NCBI GenBank assembly: GCA_963816855.1
Contig: CAWFMA010000013.1
Coordinates: 1-64,000, forward strand
DNA: 64,000 nucleotides
Reading direction: 5' to 3'
Origin: DASTFP01 sp963816855
Lineage (GTDB): Bacteria > Verrucomicrobiota > Verrucomicrobiia > Chthoniobacterales > Terrimicrobiaceae
This document shows positions 36,327-45,281 of the stretch, one piece after another. The notes beneath the pieces were generated by a model that saw only the letters and a list, made by a program, of their open reading frames with translations, was not told the origin of the DNA and ran no database searches. Position numbers and translations under genes: made by a program. Position 1 is the stretch's first letter; each line of letters opens with the position of its first letter.

Positions 36327-37097
36327 ATGAAAATCGTTCTCATGGGGCTCGTGTCCCTCCCCTTAGGAGCAACTCTAATGGCGCAGGCCGCCGAGCCGCA
36401 ACCGGGCGCCGAGTTCATGAAAACCGCGAACCTCTGGCAAATCTTCCTGGCGGGCGGTCCCGCGATGATTCCGCTTGGGGTCCTGTCCATCATCACGGTT
36501 GCTCTTATCATCGCCTTTTTGTTCTCGATCCGCCGGGGAAGCGTGGTCAGCCGCCGCTATATGCAAATCGCCGACGCCCTCATTCGCAAAAGGGACTACC
36601 TGGGCCTGCTAGCCGTTTCAAACCGGCACAATGAAGCGGTAGCCCGAGTCGTCCAACGGACGATGGACTTTCTCACGAAGCACCCGCGAGCCTCGATTGT
36701 AGAGGTCCGAGAAATCGCTCAGACTGAAGGGCTTCGGCAAGCCAGCGCGCTTAACCAGCAGGTGGCGTATCTGGCGGATATCGGCACCATTGCCCCGATG
36801 GTCGGATTGCTGGGGACAGTTATCGGCATCGTCAGATCCTTTGGAGTGATCGCCATTGATGCCGCCGCCACCCGCCCCACGATGCTGGCTCAAGGGATAG
36901 GCGAGGCGCTTGTCGCGACAGCGGCCGGCCTGCTGGTTGGCATTCCGGCGATGGCCGCCTACTCATATTTTCGCGGCCGGGTGCACGCCCTCATTTCAGA
37001 ATTGGAGGCCGCTACCACGCAACTCCTGGCCCTGTTGAGCATGACCATAAGACCGGGACCGGTCGCCGCTAAGTCCGAAGGCATCGAAGTGAAATGA
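36327..37097 (+). CDS. ExbB/TolQ/MotA-family proton channel protein
   Basis: A 256-aa protein with an N-terminal signal (MKIVLMGLVSLPLGATLMAQA) and three membrane helices: PAMIPLGVLSIITVALIIAFLF, then the hallmark block LADIGTIAPMVGLLGTVIGIVRSFGVIA and EALVATAAGLLVGIPAMAAYSYF. These proteins form the pentameric stator that uses the proton gradient to energise outer-membrane processes with ExbD and TonB. A much longer frame extends upstream across the antisense of uvrC and is not real; the start here follows directly after a short intergenic stretch. It overlaps exbD by 4 nt. Confidence 0.9.
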   Translation: MKIVLMGLVSLPLGATLMAQAAEPQPGAEFMKTANLWQIFLAGGPAMIPLGVLSIITVALIIAFLFSIRRGSVVSRRYMQIADALIRKRDYLGLLAVSNRHNEAVARVVQRTMDFLTKHPRASIVEVREIAQTEGLRQASALNQQVAYLADIGTIAPMVGLLGTVIGIVRSFGVIAIDAAATRPTMLAQGIGEALVATAAGLLVGIPAMAAYSYFRGRVHALISELEAATTQLLALLSMTIRPGPVAAKSEGIEVK

Positions 37098-37507
37098 ATC
37101 TGCGAGCACACGTCCAACCCGAACGCGTCGCTTTCCAGATCGCGCCGATGGTGGACATCTTGCTGTTCCTTCTCGTCTTTTTCATCCTGACGTGGAATTT
37201 CTCGCGCAACGAGGCCGAACTCGACGTGAAAGTGCCAGCGTCGCGTGAAGGCAAGGAAAACCGGCGACCGGCGGGAGAAGTGATCCTCAACGTCAAGAAA
37301 GACGGCGTGATCGTCATGAACCGGCGGGTGATGACCGCCGATGAACTTCGCGAGACGCTTTCCCGCATCGCAAAGCTGTATCCCGATCAGCCCGTCATCT
37401 TGCGAGGCGACGAAAGTGTAAACTATCGCTACGTGGTTGACGCGCTGGATATTTGCCGCGCCGCAAATATTTGGAACGTGGCATTCGCCACCAGTAAGCC
37501 CGAATAA
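37094..37507 (+). CDS. ExbD/TolR-family biopolymer transport protein
   Basis: A 137-aa protein with one N-terminal membrane helix. The essential Asp is in FQIAPMVDILLFLLVFFILTW (Asp at about residue 18 of the protein), followed by the periplasmic domain with GEVILNVKKDGVIVMNRRVMTADELRETLSRIAKLYPDQPVILRGDESVNYRYVVDALDICRAANI, all typical. It dimerises inside the ExbB pentamer. No tonB gene follows; instead the next gene, starting directly after the stop, encodes a Pro-rich TPR protein. Confidence 0.93.
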   Translation: MNLRAHVQPERVAFQIAPMVDILLFLLVFFILTWNFSRNEAELDVKVPASREGKENRRPAGEVILNVKKDGVIVMNRRVMTADELRETLSRIAKLYPDQPVILRGDESVNYRYVVDALDICRAANIWNVAFATSKPE

Positions 37508-40216
37508 ATGCGCGTCAGGATTGGAGTCTTCCTCCTGGGGTCTGCCGGCATGATCTTTGGCCAACAGCAACAGTTTTGGCTTCCGGAAGTGCGAAAGGCC
37601 ATTCCGGTTGAGAAACCTACCCCGACCCCCGAGCAGATTCCAAAAGCCATCCCGGTCGAAAAGCCGGACCGGAAGCCAGCAGCCAAGGATTCCTATCAGA
37701 ACCCGGCGTGGATGGAACGAATTCAGCCGTCGCCAGCGCCGACGCCCGCTCCCACGCCGGGACCCGAGCCGGGCTTTACGCCTTATCGCCCGCAAGGGCG
37801 CATCGAAGTCGCCCCCAAGAAGCAGCCGCCCGAAAAACCGGTTCCCCCGCCTGAAAAGCCAACCCCTGCGCTCGAGAAGCCGGTACCCGCATCGGAAAAG
37901 CCAAGCCCGACGCCTGAAAGGGCTGTGGCCGAATCCACTCCGAAGGGAGAAGACGGCGAAATTCGATTGAGCCCGTCCAATTCCGCCGGGGACGATGCCG
38001 CAAATGACCAGCTAAAGTCAGCGAACAGCATCTACGCGAGAAAGATGTACGACTATGCGATCATGGAATACGAGAAATTCCTGATCGCCTACCCTTCGGC
38101 CGCGGGCCGCGATGCCGCGCTGTTCCGGCTCGCGGAAAGCCATCGCATGCTCGGCAACCAAGAGGCCGCACGTTCAGGTTACGAAAGGCTTCTTCGGGAG
38201 TTCCGCAAAGGCGAATTCGCCGGGGCGGGCGCCTATCGGCTGGGGGAGTATCTCTATGCTGAAAGGAAATACGACCTTGCGCTGGCTCAATTCCAGCTTG
38301 CTGCCTCCGAGAGCTCGGGCGACGAGATACGCCTTTCGGGAAAGTACAACATGGCGCGATGCCTGGACCGGCTCAAGCGCCCGGAGGAGGCTGCCAAGCT
38401 CTACACCGAGGTCGCTGCGGTCGAGAAAGACAATCCGTATCTCTACTATTCGCGCCTCTCGCTGGCCGAAAACGCCGCCGCGGTGGGCCGCAGAAAGGAG
38501 GCCCTGCAAAGTTACTCTGAAATCGCCAGCGGGCCGGGGCCATCCCCGGTTCGCGCCGAGGCGGCCGTCAAAGCGGCGGCCCTGGCCGCCGAACTCGGTG
38601 ATAAACAGCGTGCGCTCAAGCTCTTCAACGATGCCTACGAGTCCCCGGAGACCGGCGACTGGAAACCGGCAGCCTTCCTCGGCGCGTTGCGGCTCAATTT
38701 CGAGCTTGGGTCTTACAAAAGGGTCGTGGAGATGTCGGAGAAATTGCCCGACGGAGTTCCGGATGACCAACGGGCTGAAGTCCTTATGCTTATGGGCGAC
38801 TCCTTTCGCCAACTCGGGAACGCGCGCGCGGCGCGCGCGATCTACGACCGGCTTCTCCTTCAGTTTCCAAATTCCTCATTTTCGAAGGATGCCCGCTATC
38901 ATCGACTGCTCAGCTTGTACCAGTTGGACGATGCAAAACTGATCCAGGAAGCGGACGACTTTCTCAAAGGGGCAACCGATCCGCTTCAACGCGCCCAGAT
39001 AAACCTTCTGAAAGCCGAAGCGCTTTTCAAACAAAAGAAATACACCGAGGCGGCACCGCTTTATGGAAAGGTCGGGGAAAGCGCCTTGGCGGACGATTTG
39101 AAGACCAAGGCACTCTACAAGCTCGGGTGGTGCCAGGCGCAAGCCGGTGACTACGCAAGCGCCATCAAGACCTATTCCCAATACCTCGAAAAAAATCCCG
39201 GCAGCGCCACCCTTGCCTCGGCCATGGCTCAACGCGGGCTGGCCTATCAGCAGAACAAGGATTACGAGTCGGCGCTGAAGGATTTCAACCGAATCATCGG
39301 CAGCTACCCGCAGACCCCGGAACGCGAACTCGCCCTGCAGCAAAAGGCGCTCATCCTCGGACAGCAAAAGGATTACAAGGGGATGACCGAAACGTTTGGG
39401 ACCCTGCTTGACGCATATCCGAAAAGCACGGGAGCCGGACAGGCGAACTTTTGGATCGGTTGGGCGGCCTTTGAAGAAAAGGACTACAAGGGCGCCATTG
39501 AGCGTCTCGAGGCGGCCCGCAAGCTGGATCCCGCGCAATACGGAGAACGCGCGGCCTTGCGCATTGTCCTTTGTTACTACTACCTCCAGGATCGAGCCGC
39601 CTTGCGGCGCACGATCGCCGAAAACAAGGATTTGACCATTCCAGCGGAGATTACCCGCTGGCTTGGCCGCAAGAGTTTCGAGGAAGGAGACTTTTCGGCG
39701 GCTGAGCAATACCTCCTGCCCGTGGTCAGGGATTCCAAGGATGTGGACCCCGCGGTTCTCATCGAACTTGCCGAAGCGCAGATCAGACTCGGCAAATTCC
39801 GGGAGGCTTCGCCCAACGTCGCAAAATACCTTGAATCTGCCCGGGAACCGTTCGCGCGGGCGCGGGGGCTGCAAGCCCAGGCCGCTGTCTCCCTCGCGGA
39901 AAAAAACTACGACGAAGCCTCCAAGCTTTGCGATGAATCCCTGTTGCTCCAACCCGAAGGCAGCCTCAACGCGGAGGGACGCATGCTCTCCGGTGAAATC
40001 GCCTTTGCCCAAGGAGATTACGACGGGGCGGCGCGCGCTTTTATGACCGTCGCCGTCCTCTATAACGATTCGTCGGTGACGCCGCGCGCGCTGCGCAGGG
40101 CCGCCGAGGCCTACCGGAAGGCCAACAACGACAGCGAGGCCGGAAAAGCCCTCAAAGAGCTGGAGCAACGTTTCCCCGATACCGTGAAATCTCCAAGAAT
40201 CTCGAAGGAAAACTGA
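37508..40216 (+). CDS. Large periplasmic TPR protein with Pro-rich N-terminus
   Basis: A 902-aa secreted protein. After the signal peptide (VRIGVFLLGSAGMIFG) comes a TonB-like Pro/Lys/Glu-rich stretch of about 130 residues (VEKPTPTPEQIPKAIPVEKP and repeats of EKPxP). Then follow some 20 tetratricopeptide repeats, for example YDYAIMEYEKFLIAYPSAAGRDAALFRLAESH (about 180-210) and KDYESALKDFNRIIGSYPQTP. The repeats resemble CpoB/YbgF and BamD. The ATG follows the exbD stop without a gap, so it is co-translated with ExbB/ExbD. It may be the load-bearing partner of that proton-driven motor or a scaffold at the outer membrane; this is inference. Confidence 0.88.
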   Translation: MRVRIGVFLLGSAGMIFGQQQQFWLPEVRKAIPVEKPTPTPEQIPKAIPVEKPDRKPAAKDSYQNPAWMERIQPSPAPTPAPTPGPEPGFTPYRPQGRIEVAPKKQPPEKPVPPPEKPTPALEKPVPASEKPSPTPERAVAESTPKGEDGEIRLSPSNSAGDDAANDQLKSANSIYARKMYDYAIMEYEKFLIAYPSAAGRDAALFRLAESHRMLGNQEAARSGYERLLREFRKGEFAGAGAYRLGEYLYAERKYDLALAQFQLAASESSGDEIRLSGKYNMARCLDRLKRPEEAAKLYTEVAAVEKDNPYLYYSRLSLAENAAAVGRRKEALQSYSEIASGPGPSPVRAEAAVKAAALAAELGDKQRALKLFNDAYESPETGDWKPAAFLGALRLNFELGSYKRVVEMSEKLPDGVPDDQRAEVLMLMGDSFRQLGNARAARAIYDRLLLQFPNSSFSKDARYHRLLSLYQLDDAKLIQEADDFLKGATDPLQRAQINLLKAEALFKQKKYTEAAPLYGKVGESALADDLKTKALYKLGWCQAQAGDYASAIKTYSQYLEKNPGSATLASAMAQRGLAYQQNKDYESALKDFNRIIGSYPQTPERELALQQKALILGQQKDYKGMTETFGTLLDAYPKSTGAGQANFWIGWAAFEEKDYKGAIERLEAARKLDPAQYGERAALRIVLCYYYLQDRAALRRTIAENKDLTIPAEITRWLGRKSFEEGDFSAAEQYLLPVVRDSKDVDPAVLIELAEAQIRLGKFREASPNVAKYLESAREPFARARGLQAQAAVSLAEKNYDEASKLCDESLLLQPEGSLNAEGRMLSGEIAFAQGDYDGAARAFMTVAVLYNDSSVTPRALRRAAEAYRKANNDSEAGKALKELEQRFPDTVKSPRISKEN

Positions 40217-40753
40217 TGAAACGATTGGTTCTTTTTGTCACTCTTTTTGCGGCCGCCGCATTTGCGCAGCAAATCGCCTCTCAAGGAACACGCCCTGCCC
40301 GCAATTAACGCCAAGATCATGATTCCGGAAGGATGGTTCACGAAAGAGGAATCGGAGGACGGTGTAACCGTCTGCCAAGTCAGCCGCGAAAAGGCCGAAA
40401 ACGAAGACGATGCGTTCAGCGCCGGTCTCATCCTTAGCGTGACTACCAAGGTGCCGGACCGCGCATCGATGAAACCGAGTGAGTACGCCAACGATCTACT
40501 CGCCTCGGCGCAAGATGAGGGAGATGACGCCAAACTGCAGAAGTCCGAGGAGGGACCGTATCAAGTGCTCAGGCTAGAGTATACGATTGAGAGCGACCAG
40601 GGAAATATCAAGGTCGTCAACGTCGCGAAAGCGAACGACAGCACCGGCACGCTTTATTTCGCGACCTGGCAGTCTCCTGAAAAAGAGGAGGCTCAGCTCA
40701 AAGGATTGCGGGAGGCGGTTCTGGCCTCCCTGAAATTCGATCCGGCCTTCTGA
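40216..40753 (+). pseudogene. Secreted protein gene with one frameshift
   Basis: An ATG overlapping the TPR gene stop (TGATG) encodes a good signal peptide (MKRLVLFVTLFAAAAFAQQ). That frame stops at about 40305. The mature part is in another frame from about 40285 to 40753: KEHALPAINAKIMIPEGWFT, CQVSREKAENEDD, GLILSVTTKVPDRASMKPSE, LYFATWQSPEKEEAQLKGL, LASLKFDPAF. A single-base slip near CCTCTCAAGG (about 40278-40288) would join them into a roughly 175-aa protein. The mature part resembles small periplasmic PsbP/DUF1795-like folds. It may be a real pseudogene, a very recent mutation or a sequence error. Confidence 0.6.
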
Positions 40754-40871
40754 TCCAAGTCATCAGCCCGCTAACCTTCCCGAATTCTCGTCGAAACGAC
40801 CGGTTGTTTCGAAAATTCCGAAGGTCCTGTTTTCCTTGCGAAACGGGCGGCGCAACGGCTTTGATTGAGGC

Positions 40872-41720
40872 GTGATCTCGATCCTCAGGCTCAATTGCCC
40901 CGATGCTGTTGGCTTGCTGGCGCAGGTCACCGGCGCCATCGCCGAGCAGGGAGGCAATTTGCTTGAGGTCAGCCAATACACGGACGTCGGCACCGGTTGG
41001 TTCTTCGCCCGCCTGGCGATCGAAAAAGGCCTTGACCACTGGGACGCGCAGCTCTTCGCGGAGGCGTTCGCTCCCCACGCGAGCCGGTTGCGCGCCGATT
41101 GGTCAATCCGCGCGGCCGAAGACAAGATCAGGGCGGTGATCCTGGTGAGCAAGCAGGATCATTGCCTGGTCGATCTACTCTGGCGATGGCGGTGCGGGGA
41201 ACTCGGTATCGACGTGCCGCTGGTTGTTTCTAATCACGAAGGTTGTCGCGCCCTGGTCGAGCGCGAGCAAATCCCTTTTGAATTCATTTCCTTCGAACAA
41301 GAAAAACCGGCGGCCTTCGAGAAGCTTGGCAGCCTCCTGCGCGAGGCCAGAGCGGAACTGGTCGTGCTGGCGCGGTTCATGCAGATCCTTCCAGGATGGC
41401 TGTGCAATGAATACGCGGCTCGCGCAATCAATATCCATCACTCTTTCCTTCCCGCCTTTTCCGGCGCGAACCCGTATCGGCGTGCTTTCGAGCGTGGCGT
41501 CAAGCTCATTGGAGCCACCTGCCATTACGCCACCGAGGACCTGGACGCCGGCCCGATCATCGAGCAGGAGGTCGCGCGCGTCGAACATTACCACGATCCG
41601 GAGGACCTAGTTCGTCTCGGCCGCGACTGCGAGCGCCTTGCCCTTGCGCGGGGCGTTCGCTACCATGTGGAAGGTCGCGTGCTGGTTCACGGCGCCAAGG
41701 CCATCGTTTTTCGGGACTGA
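40872..41720 (+). CDS. purU: Formyltetrahydrofolate deformylase
   Basis: A 282-aa enzyme hydrolysing 10-formyl-THF to THF and formate, balancing one-carbon pools. The N-terminal ACT domain begins at the GTG start (ISILRLNCPDAVGLLAQVTGAIAEQGGNLLEVSQYTD). The formyltransferase-like domain holds INIHHSFLPAFSGANPY with the catalytic Asn/His, and GATCHYATEDLDAGPIIEQ with the catalytic Asp. The C-terminus (RDCERLALARGVRYHVEGRVLVHG) is typical. The start codon is GTG, chosen because the ACT domain begins right there. It precedes the FabZ-like gene by 3 nt. Confidence 0.94.
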   Translation: MISILRLNCPDAVGLLAQVTGAIAEQGGNLLEVSQYTDVGTGWFFARLAIEKGLDHWDAQLFAEAFAPHASRLRADWSIRAAEDKIRAVILVSKQDHCLVDLLWRWRCGELGIDVPLVVSNHEGCRALVEREQIPFEFISFEQEKPAAFEKLGSLLREARAELVVLARFMQILPGWLCNEYAARAINIHHSFLPAFSGANPYRRAFERGVKLIGATCHYATEDLDAGPIIEQEVARVEHYHDPEDLVRLGRDCERLALARGVRYHVEGRVLVHGAKAIVFRD

Positions 41721-41723
41721 CCA

Positions 41724-42236
41724 TTGAACCGCGTAATGATCGATCCCCTTTCCTTGGGTCTGCCGCACCGGGAACCGTTTGTTTTCGTGGAGAAAGTGTT
41801 GAGCGCCGGGGAAGGCGAGGCGCAATGCCTCAAGGTCTTTTCCCCCGGCGATCCGATCTTCAGGGGCCATTTTCCCGGCAATCCGATCGTTCCCGGCGTG
41901 ATCCTCACCGAGGCTTTGGCCCAGACGGCGGGAATCGCCGGGGCCTGGGGTTCCAGGGACCGCACGTTCTTGCTCTCCGCGATCCGGAACTTGAAGTTTC
42001 CCGCAGCCGCGCGGCCCGCAGAACGCCTCATCCTGAACGCCCGCCAAACCGGTGAAATTGGCGGACTCCGGATGTTCGACGTCAGCGCCGAGGTGGAGGG
42101 CGGCGCCATCGTGGCCGCCGGACAGATCGTATTAAGCGAACTGAAACTGCGATCATCTAACGAAGACCAACCGCCAGCTGGCAAGCTTCAGACCCCAAGG
42201 ACCTTTGAGAAACCTGATGAACGAAGTGCTTTTTGA
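41724..42236 (+). CDS. fabZ: FabZ-like (3R)-hydroxyacyl-ACP dehydratase
   Basis: A 170-aa hot-dog-fold protein. The active-site helix region FRGHFPGNPIVPGVILTEALAQTAGIAG contains the catalytic His and the GxPxPGVxxxE pattern of FabZ. LPHREPFVFVEKVL at the N-terminus is the usual FabZ opening. The start could be the TTG at 41724 or the ATG at 41736. Its last 25 residues (SNEDQPPAGKLQTPRT...) are not conserved and overlap the next gene, hinting at a C-terminal extension. It could act in fatty acid synthesis or a secondary lipid pathway; no other fab genes are nearby. Confidence 0.82.
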   Translation: MNRVMIDPLSLGLPHREPFVFVEKVLSAGEGEAQCLKVFSPGDPIFRGHFPGNPIVPGVILTEALAQTAGIAGAWGSRDRTFLLSAIRNLKFPAAARPAERLILNARQTGEIGGLRMFDVSAEVEGGAIVAAGQIVLSELKLRSSNEDQPPAGKLQTPRTFEKPDERSAF

Positions 42237-43053
42237 TATCCTCGTCGCACTCGGATCTTTTCTCGCCGGAGTTATCGGTTCGCTTATCGGTCTTGGCGGA
42301 GGCGTAATCATTACTCCCTTGCTGGTCCTGGCGTTCGGCATCGACATCCGCTACGCGATGGGGGCGGCGCTTTCCTCGGTGATCGCCACGTCGTCCGGGG
42401 CCGCTGCGGCCTATGTGCGGGATGGCATCGCAAATATGCGGATCGGCCTTTTTCTTTGCGTGGCGACCACCACGGGCGCCGTGTGCGGCGCGCTGCTCGC
42501 GGTGATCCTCGACCAGGCGGTCCTGTCGTTCGTATTCGGCGCGGCCCTTCTCGTCACCGTTTTGCTCTCGCTGAGGGGGAGGAAACCGGGGGCCGGTGAC
42601 GACGCTTCGGATCCATGGGCCGTGAAATTACGCCTGCCGGGCACGATGCCAGGCCCGCGGGGCGCCGTTCCGTATGCGGTGCGTCATGTGGGGCCCGGAT
42701 TGGCGATCATGTGGGTGGCGGGGCTGCTTTCCGGTTTGCTCGGCATCGGCTCGGGAGCTTTCAAGGTCGTCGCGATGGACCAGGTGATGGGCATTCCCTT
42801 TAAGGTCACAACCGCTACAAGCAATTTCATGATCGGGGTCACCGCTGCCGCCAGCGTGGGAGTCTACCTCAAGCGCGGCTATCTCGATCCCACGCTTGTC
42901 GCGCCGGTCGCGTTGGGAGTGCTCGCCGGAGCTTTCGTCGGGGCCAGATTGTTGCCCGTGGCGCCGGTCAAGCTCCTGAGGGCCATCTTTCTCGCCGTAG
43001 TCTCGGTGATCGCCATACAAATGATCGCCCGCGGCCTTCACATTAGTTTATAA
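42205..43053 (+). CDS. TauE/SafE family sulfite/anion exporter
   Basis: An inner-membrane protein of 282 aa with seven or eight helices in two repeats. The family opening FDILVALGSFLAGVIGSLIGLGGGVIITPLLVLAFG appears at residues 9-44, and the second half repeats it (GPGLAIMWVAGLLSGLLGIGSGAFKVVAMDQVMGIPFKVTTATSNFMIGVTA). The start is ATG 42205 or 42217; both overlap the end of the fabZ-like frame by 20-32 nt. It is followed by the DUF1634 gene, a common partner, so the pair probably forms one transporter unit. Substrate (sulfite, sulfoacetate or another anion) unknown. Confidence 0.88.
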   Translation: MRNLMNEVLFDILVALGSFLAGVIGSLIGLGGGVIITPLLVLAFGIDIRYAMGAALSSVIATSSGAAAAYVRDGIANMRIGLFLCVATTTGAVCGALLAVILDQAVLSFVFGAALLVTVLLSLRGRKPGAGDDASDPWAVKLRLPGTMPGPRGAVPYAVRHVGPGLAIMWVAGLLSGLLGIGSGAFKVVAMDQVMGIPFKVTTATSNFMIGVTAAASVGVYLKRGYLDPTLVAPVALGVLAGAFVGARLLPVAPVKLLRAIFLAVVSVIAIQMIARGLHISL

Positions 43054-43090
43054 CCTACTGGAATGGCATGACTTGGGTCGGAAACGAAAG

Positions 43091-43462
43091 ATGAAAGACG
43101 AGCGAATCCAGAAAGTCCTCGCCCACGTGATGCTCGGCGGAGTGCTCTTGGCGGCCGTGATCCTCGGAACGGGACTCGCATGGTTTCTCGTGACATCCGG
43201 AGGGTCGCCGCCGGGCGACCACATTTTCCGCGGCGAACCAAGATACCTCGAGAATCCGGTCTCCATGGTCCGCAGAGCGTTCGATCCCGGTGGGTCGGGA
43301 GAACGTCAGAGCTTGATCATGATCGGTGTCGTCCTTCTCCTCATCAACCCCTTGGTCCGGGTCGCCTTCGCCGCGTTTGGATTCGCCGCGCAAAAGGACC
43401 ATCTTTATGCGACGATCAGCCTTCTTGTGCTCGCCATTCTCCTCTTTAGCTTCTTTTGGTGA
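43091..43462 (+). CDS. DUF1634 small membrane protein
   Basis: A 123-aa protein with three helices: VLAHVMLGGVLLAAVILGTGLAWFLV, LIMIGVVLLLINPLVRVAFAAFGFA and LYATISLLVLAILLFSFFW. The loop has PGDHIFRGEPRYLENPVSM. The pattern (VMxxGVxxAxxxxxxGL, IGxxxLxxTPxxRV) is that of DUF1634, repeatedly found beside TauE/SafE permeases. A TTG at 43073 would give six more residues; the ATG at 43091 is preferred. It likely serves as an accessory subunit of the upstream permease. Confidence 0.82.
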   Translation: MKDERIQKVLAHVMLGGVLLAAVILGTGLAWFLVTSGGSPPGDHIFRGEPRYLENPVSMVRRAFDPGGSGERQSLIMIGVVLLLINPLVRVAFAAFGFAAQKDHLYATISLLVLAILLFSFFW

Positions 43463-43561
43463 TGGTGCACCGGGCAGGGCGCGCGCGACAGACGTTTCGT
43501 AGATGGAATCTCCGCAACATCGGAGAGCGACACCCTTCCTTCGGTTGGCCGTCTTTTCGTC

Positions 43562-45178
43562 ATGAGTGAAGCTTCGAGCTCTGCCTCTCAGCCTTCGCGC
43601 GACGCGACGGACTCGCTGTTGGCTCCGCTCGCCTTGCCCGCCTTCCGGGCAATCTGGGCGGCAAATATCGTCTCGAATATCGGCACCTTGATGCAATCCG
43701 TCGGCGCCGCCTGGTTGATGACGACTTTGACTTCATCGACAATCCTGGTCGGACTCGTGCAAACCGCTTCCACCTTGCCCGTCCTCCTGGTCGGCCTGCT
43801 GGCCGGAGCGCTTGCGGATTTGGCCGACCGGAAAGCTCTGCTTTTCTGGTCGCAAGCCTGGATGCTGATCATGGCTGCTTTGCTCGGGATTCTGGCCGTG
43901 CTGGGTCGCGCGTCGCCCTGGGTCTTGCTGGCTCTCACGTTCGCCCTGGGGGTGGGCGGCGCCATCAGCTTGCCTGCTTGGCAGGCAACCGTGCAGGACA
44001 TCGTGCCGAGAAGGTGGGTCACCTCGGCGGTTGCGCTGAACAGCATCTCGTTCAACGTCGCGCGAGCCATCGGTCCCGCGCTAGGTGGACTCGTCGTCGC
44101 GGCTTTCGGCGCTGCGTTTGCCTTCTTTTCCAACGCGGTCTCGTTCCTCGCGGTCCTCGCCGCCGTGGCTCTTTGGAAGAGGGAACCGGTCCAAGCATCC
44201 CGCTTGAGCGAGGACGTCGTCGGGGCCATCCGCTCCGGCTTCCGCTATCTTCTGCATGCGCCTCGTTTGCAGGCGCCCATTATCCGCGCGATAGCTTTCA
44301 ATCTTTGCGCCGCGGCGGTCTGGCCCCTTCTTCCTCTCTACGCGCGGGACGTCCTGGGGACCTCCGCGACAGGATACGGGCTTCTGCTCGGCGCCTTCGG
44401 CCTGGGATCGATCCTTTCGGCGACGGTGCTGCCGCGCCTGCGAAATCGCTTTGCCCTCGATCGCATTCTGGCGATGGGCGCGATCCTTGGAGGAATGGCG
44501 TTTTTTGGACTGAGCATTAGCGCGAAACCGCTGCTGGCGGGTTTGTTCCTGTTTCTATCCGGTGCTTCTTGGGTCGGCGTGCTTGTCAATTTCAACGTGG
44601 CGGTGCAAACCTCCGTTCCCGATTGGGTCCGCGGCCGGGCTCTGGCCTTCTATCTCCTTGCCTTTCAAGGAGTGCTCGCGTTCGATGGAGCCCTGTGGGG
44701 TTGGCTGGCCGGAGTGATCGGAACGTCGGAATGCTTCGCGGTCGCGGGCCTCGGGCTGATCGCGGGGCTGGTGTTGATCCGCTTCTATCCGCTCGCCATC
44801 GACGAAACCATCGACCTCAGGCCCTCGACGCACTGGCCGGAAGCGCACGCTGGTCTTCAGACGGAACTCGACGATGGTCCGATCCTGGTGACCATCGAAT
44901 ATTTGATCGCGCCGGAGAATTTCGGCCATTTTCGTCTGGTCATGCGTCAATTGCGCGAACGCCGGCTGCGAGATGGAGCGATCAGGTGGCGATTGTACCA
45001 GGATACCCGGCAACCAGAGCGATTTCTCGAACTGTTCCGGTTGGACTCCTGGAGTGAACACTTGCGGCAGCATGAAAGATCAACGATCGCGGACAAAGAG
45101 GTGGAAGCGCTGGCCTTGAAAATGCATACCGGTGGCGAGCGGCCAAGGGTTTCTCACTATCTTGGACTAGAGGATTGA
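43562..45178 (+). CDS. MFS exporter with C-terminal ABM-like domain
   Basis: A 538-aa protein. Residues about 20-420 are a 12-helix major facilitator of the EntS/MFS_3 type: FRAIWAANIVSNIGTLMQSVGAAWLMTTLT, the motif-A-like GALADLADRKALL, ISLPAWQATVQDIVPRRWVTSAVALNSISFNVARAIGPALGG, NFNVAVQTSVPDWVRGRALAFYLL. After helix 12 about 110 soluble residues follow (DDGPILVTIEYLIAPENFGHFRLVMRQLRERRLRDGA... SWSEHLRQHERSTIADK), resembling an antibiotic-biosynthesis-monooxygenase fold, a known fusion in this MFS group. It probably exports a small hydrophobic compound; the substrate is unknown. Confidence 0.87.
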   Translation: MSEASSSASQPSRDATDSLLAPLALPAFRAIWAANIVSNIGTLMQSVGAAWLMTTLTSSTILVGLVQTASTLPVLLVGLLAGALADLADRKALLFWSQAWMLIMAALLGILAVLGRASPWVLLALTFALGVGGAISLPAWQATVQDIVPRRWVTSAVALNSISFNVARAIGPALGGLVVAAFGAAFAFFSNAVSFLAVLAAVALWKREPVQASRLSEDVVGAIRSGFRYLLHAPRLQAPIIRAIAFNLCAAAVWPLLPLYARDVLGTSATGYGLLLGAFGLGSILSATVLPRLRNRFALDRILAMGAILGGMAFFGLSISAKPLLAGLFLFLSGASWVGVLVNFNVAVQTSVPDWVRGRALAFYLLAFQGVLAFDGALWGWLAGVIGTSECFAVAGLGLIAGLVLIRFYPLAIDETIDLRPSTHWPEAHAGLQTELDDGPILVTIEYLIAPENFGHFRLVMRQLRERRLRDGAIRWRLYQDTRQPERFLELFRLDSWSEHLRQHERSTIADKEVEALALKMHTGGERPRVSHYLGLED

Positions 45179-45281
45179 CGAGCTGACCTGAAACGCGGGG
45201 ATGCACTCATCGAACCGGAAGGCGCGGCGCACGCATCACTTGACGTCGAAGCGCTAAAGAGAGAGGAAGAAGGGAGTGGCA

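Noticed and set aside
38876..40168. 430-codon minus-strand frame opposite the TPR gene
   Set aside because: The TPR frame on the other strand is clearly the coding one.
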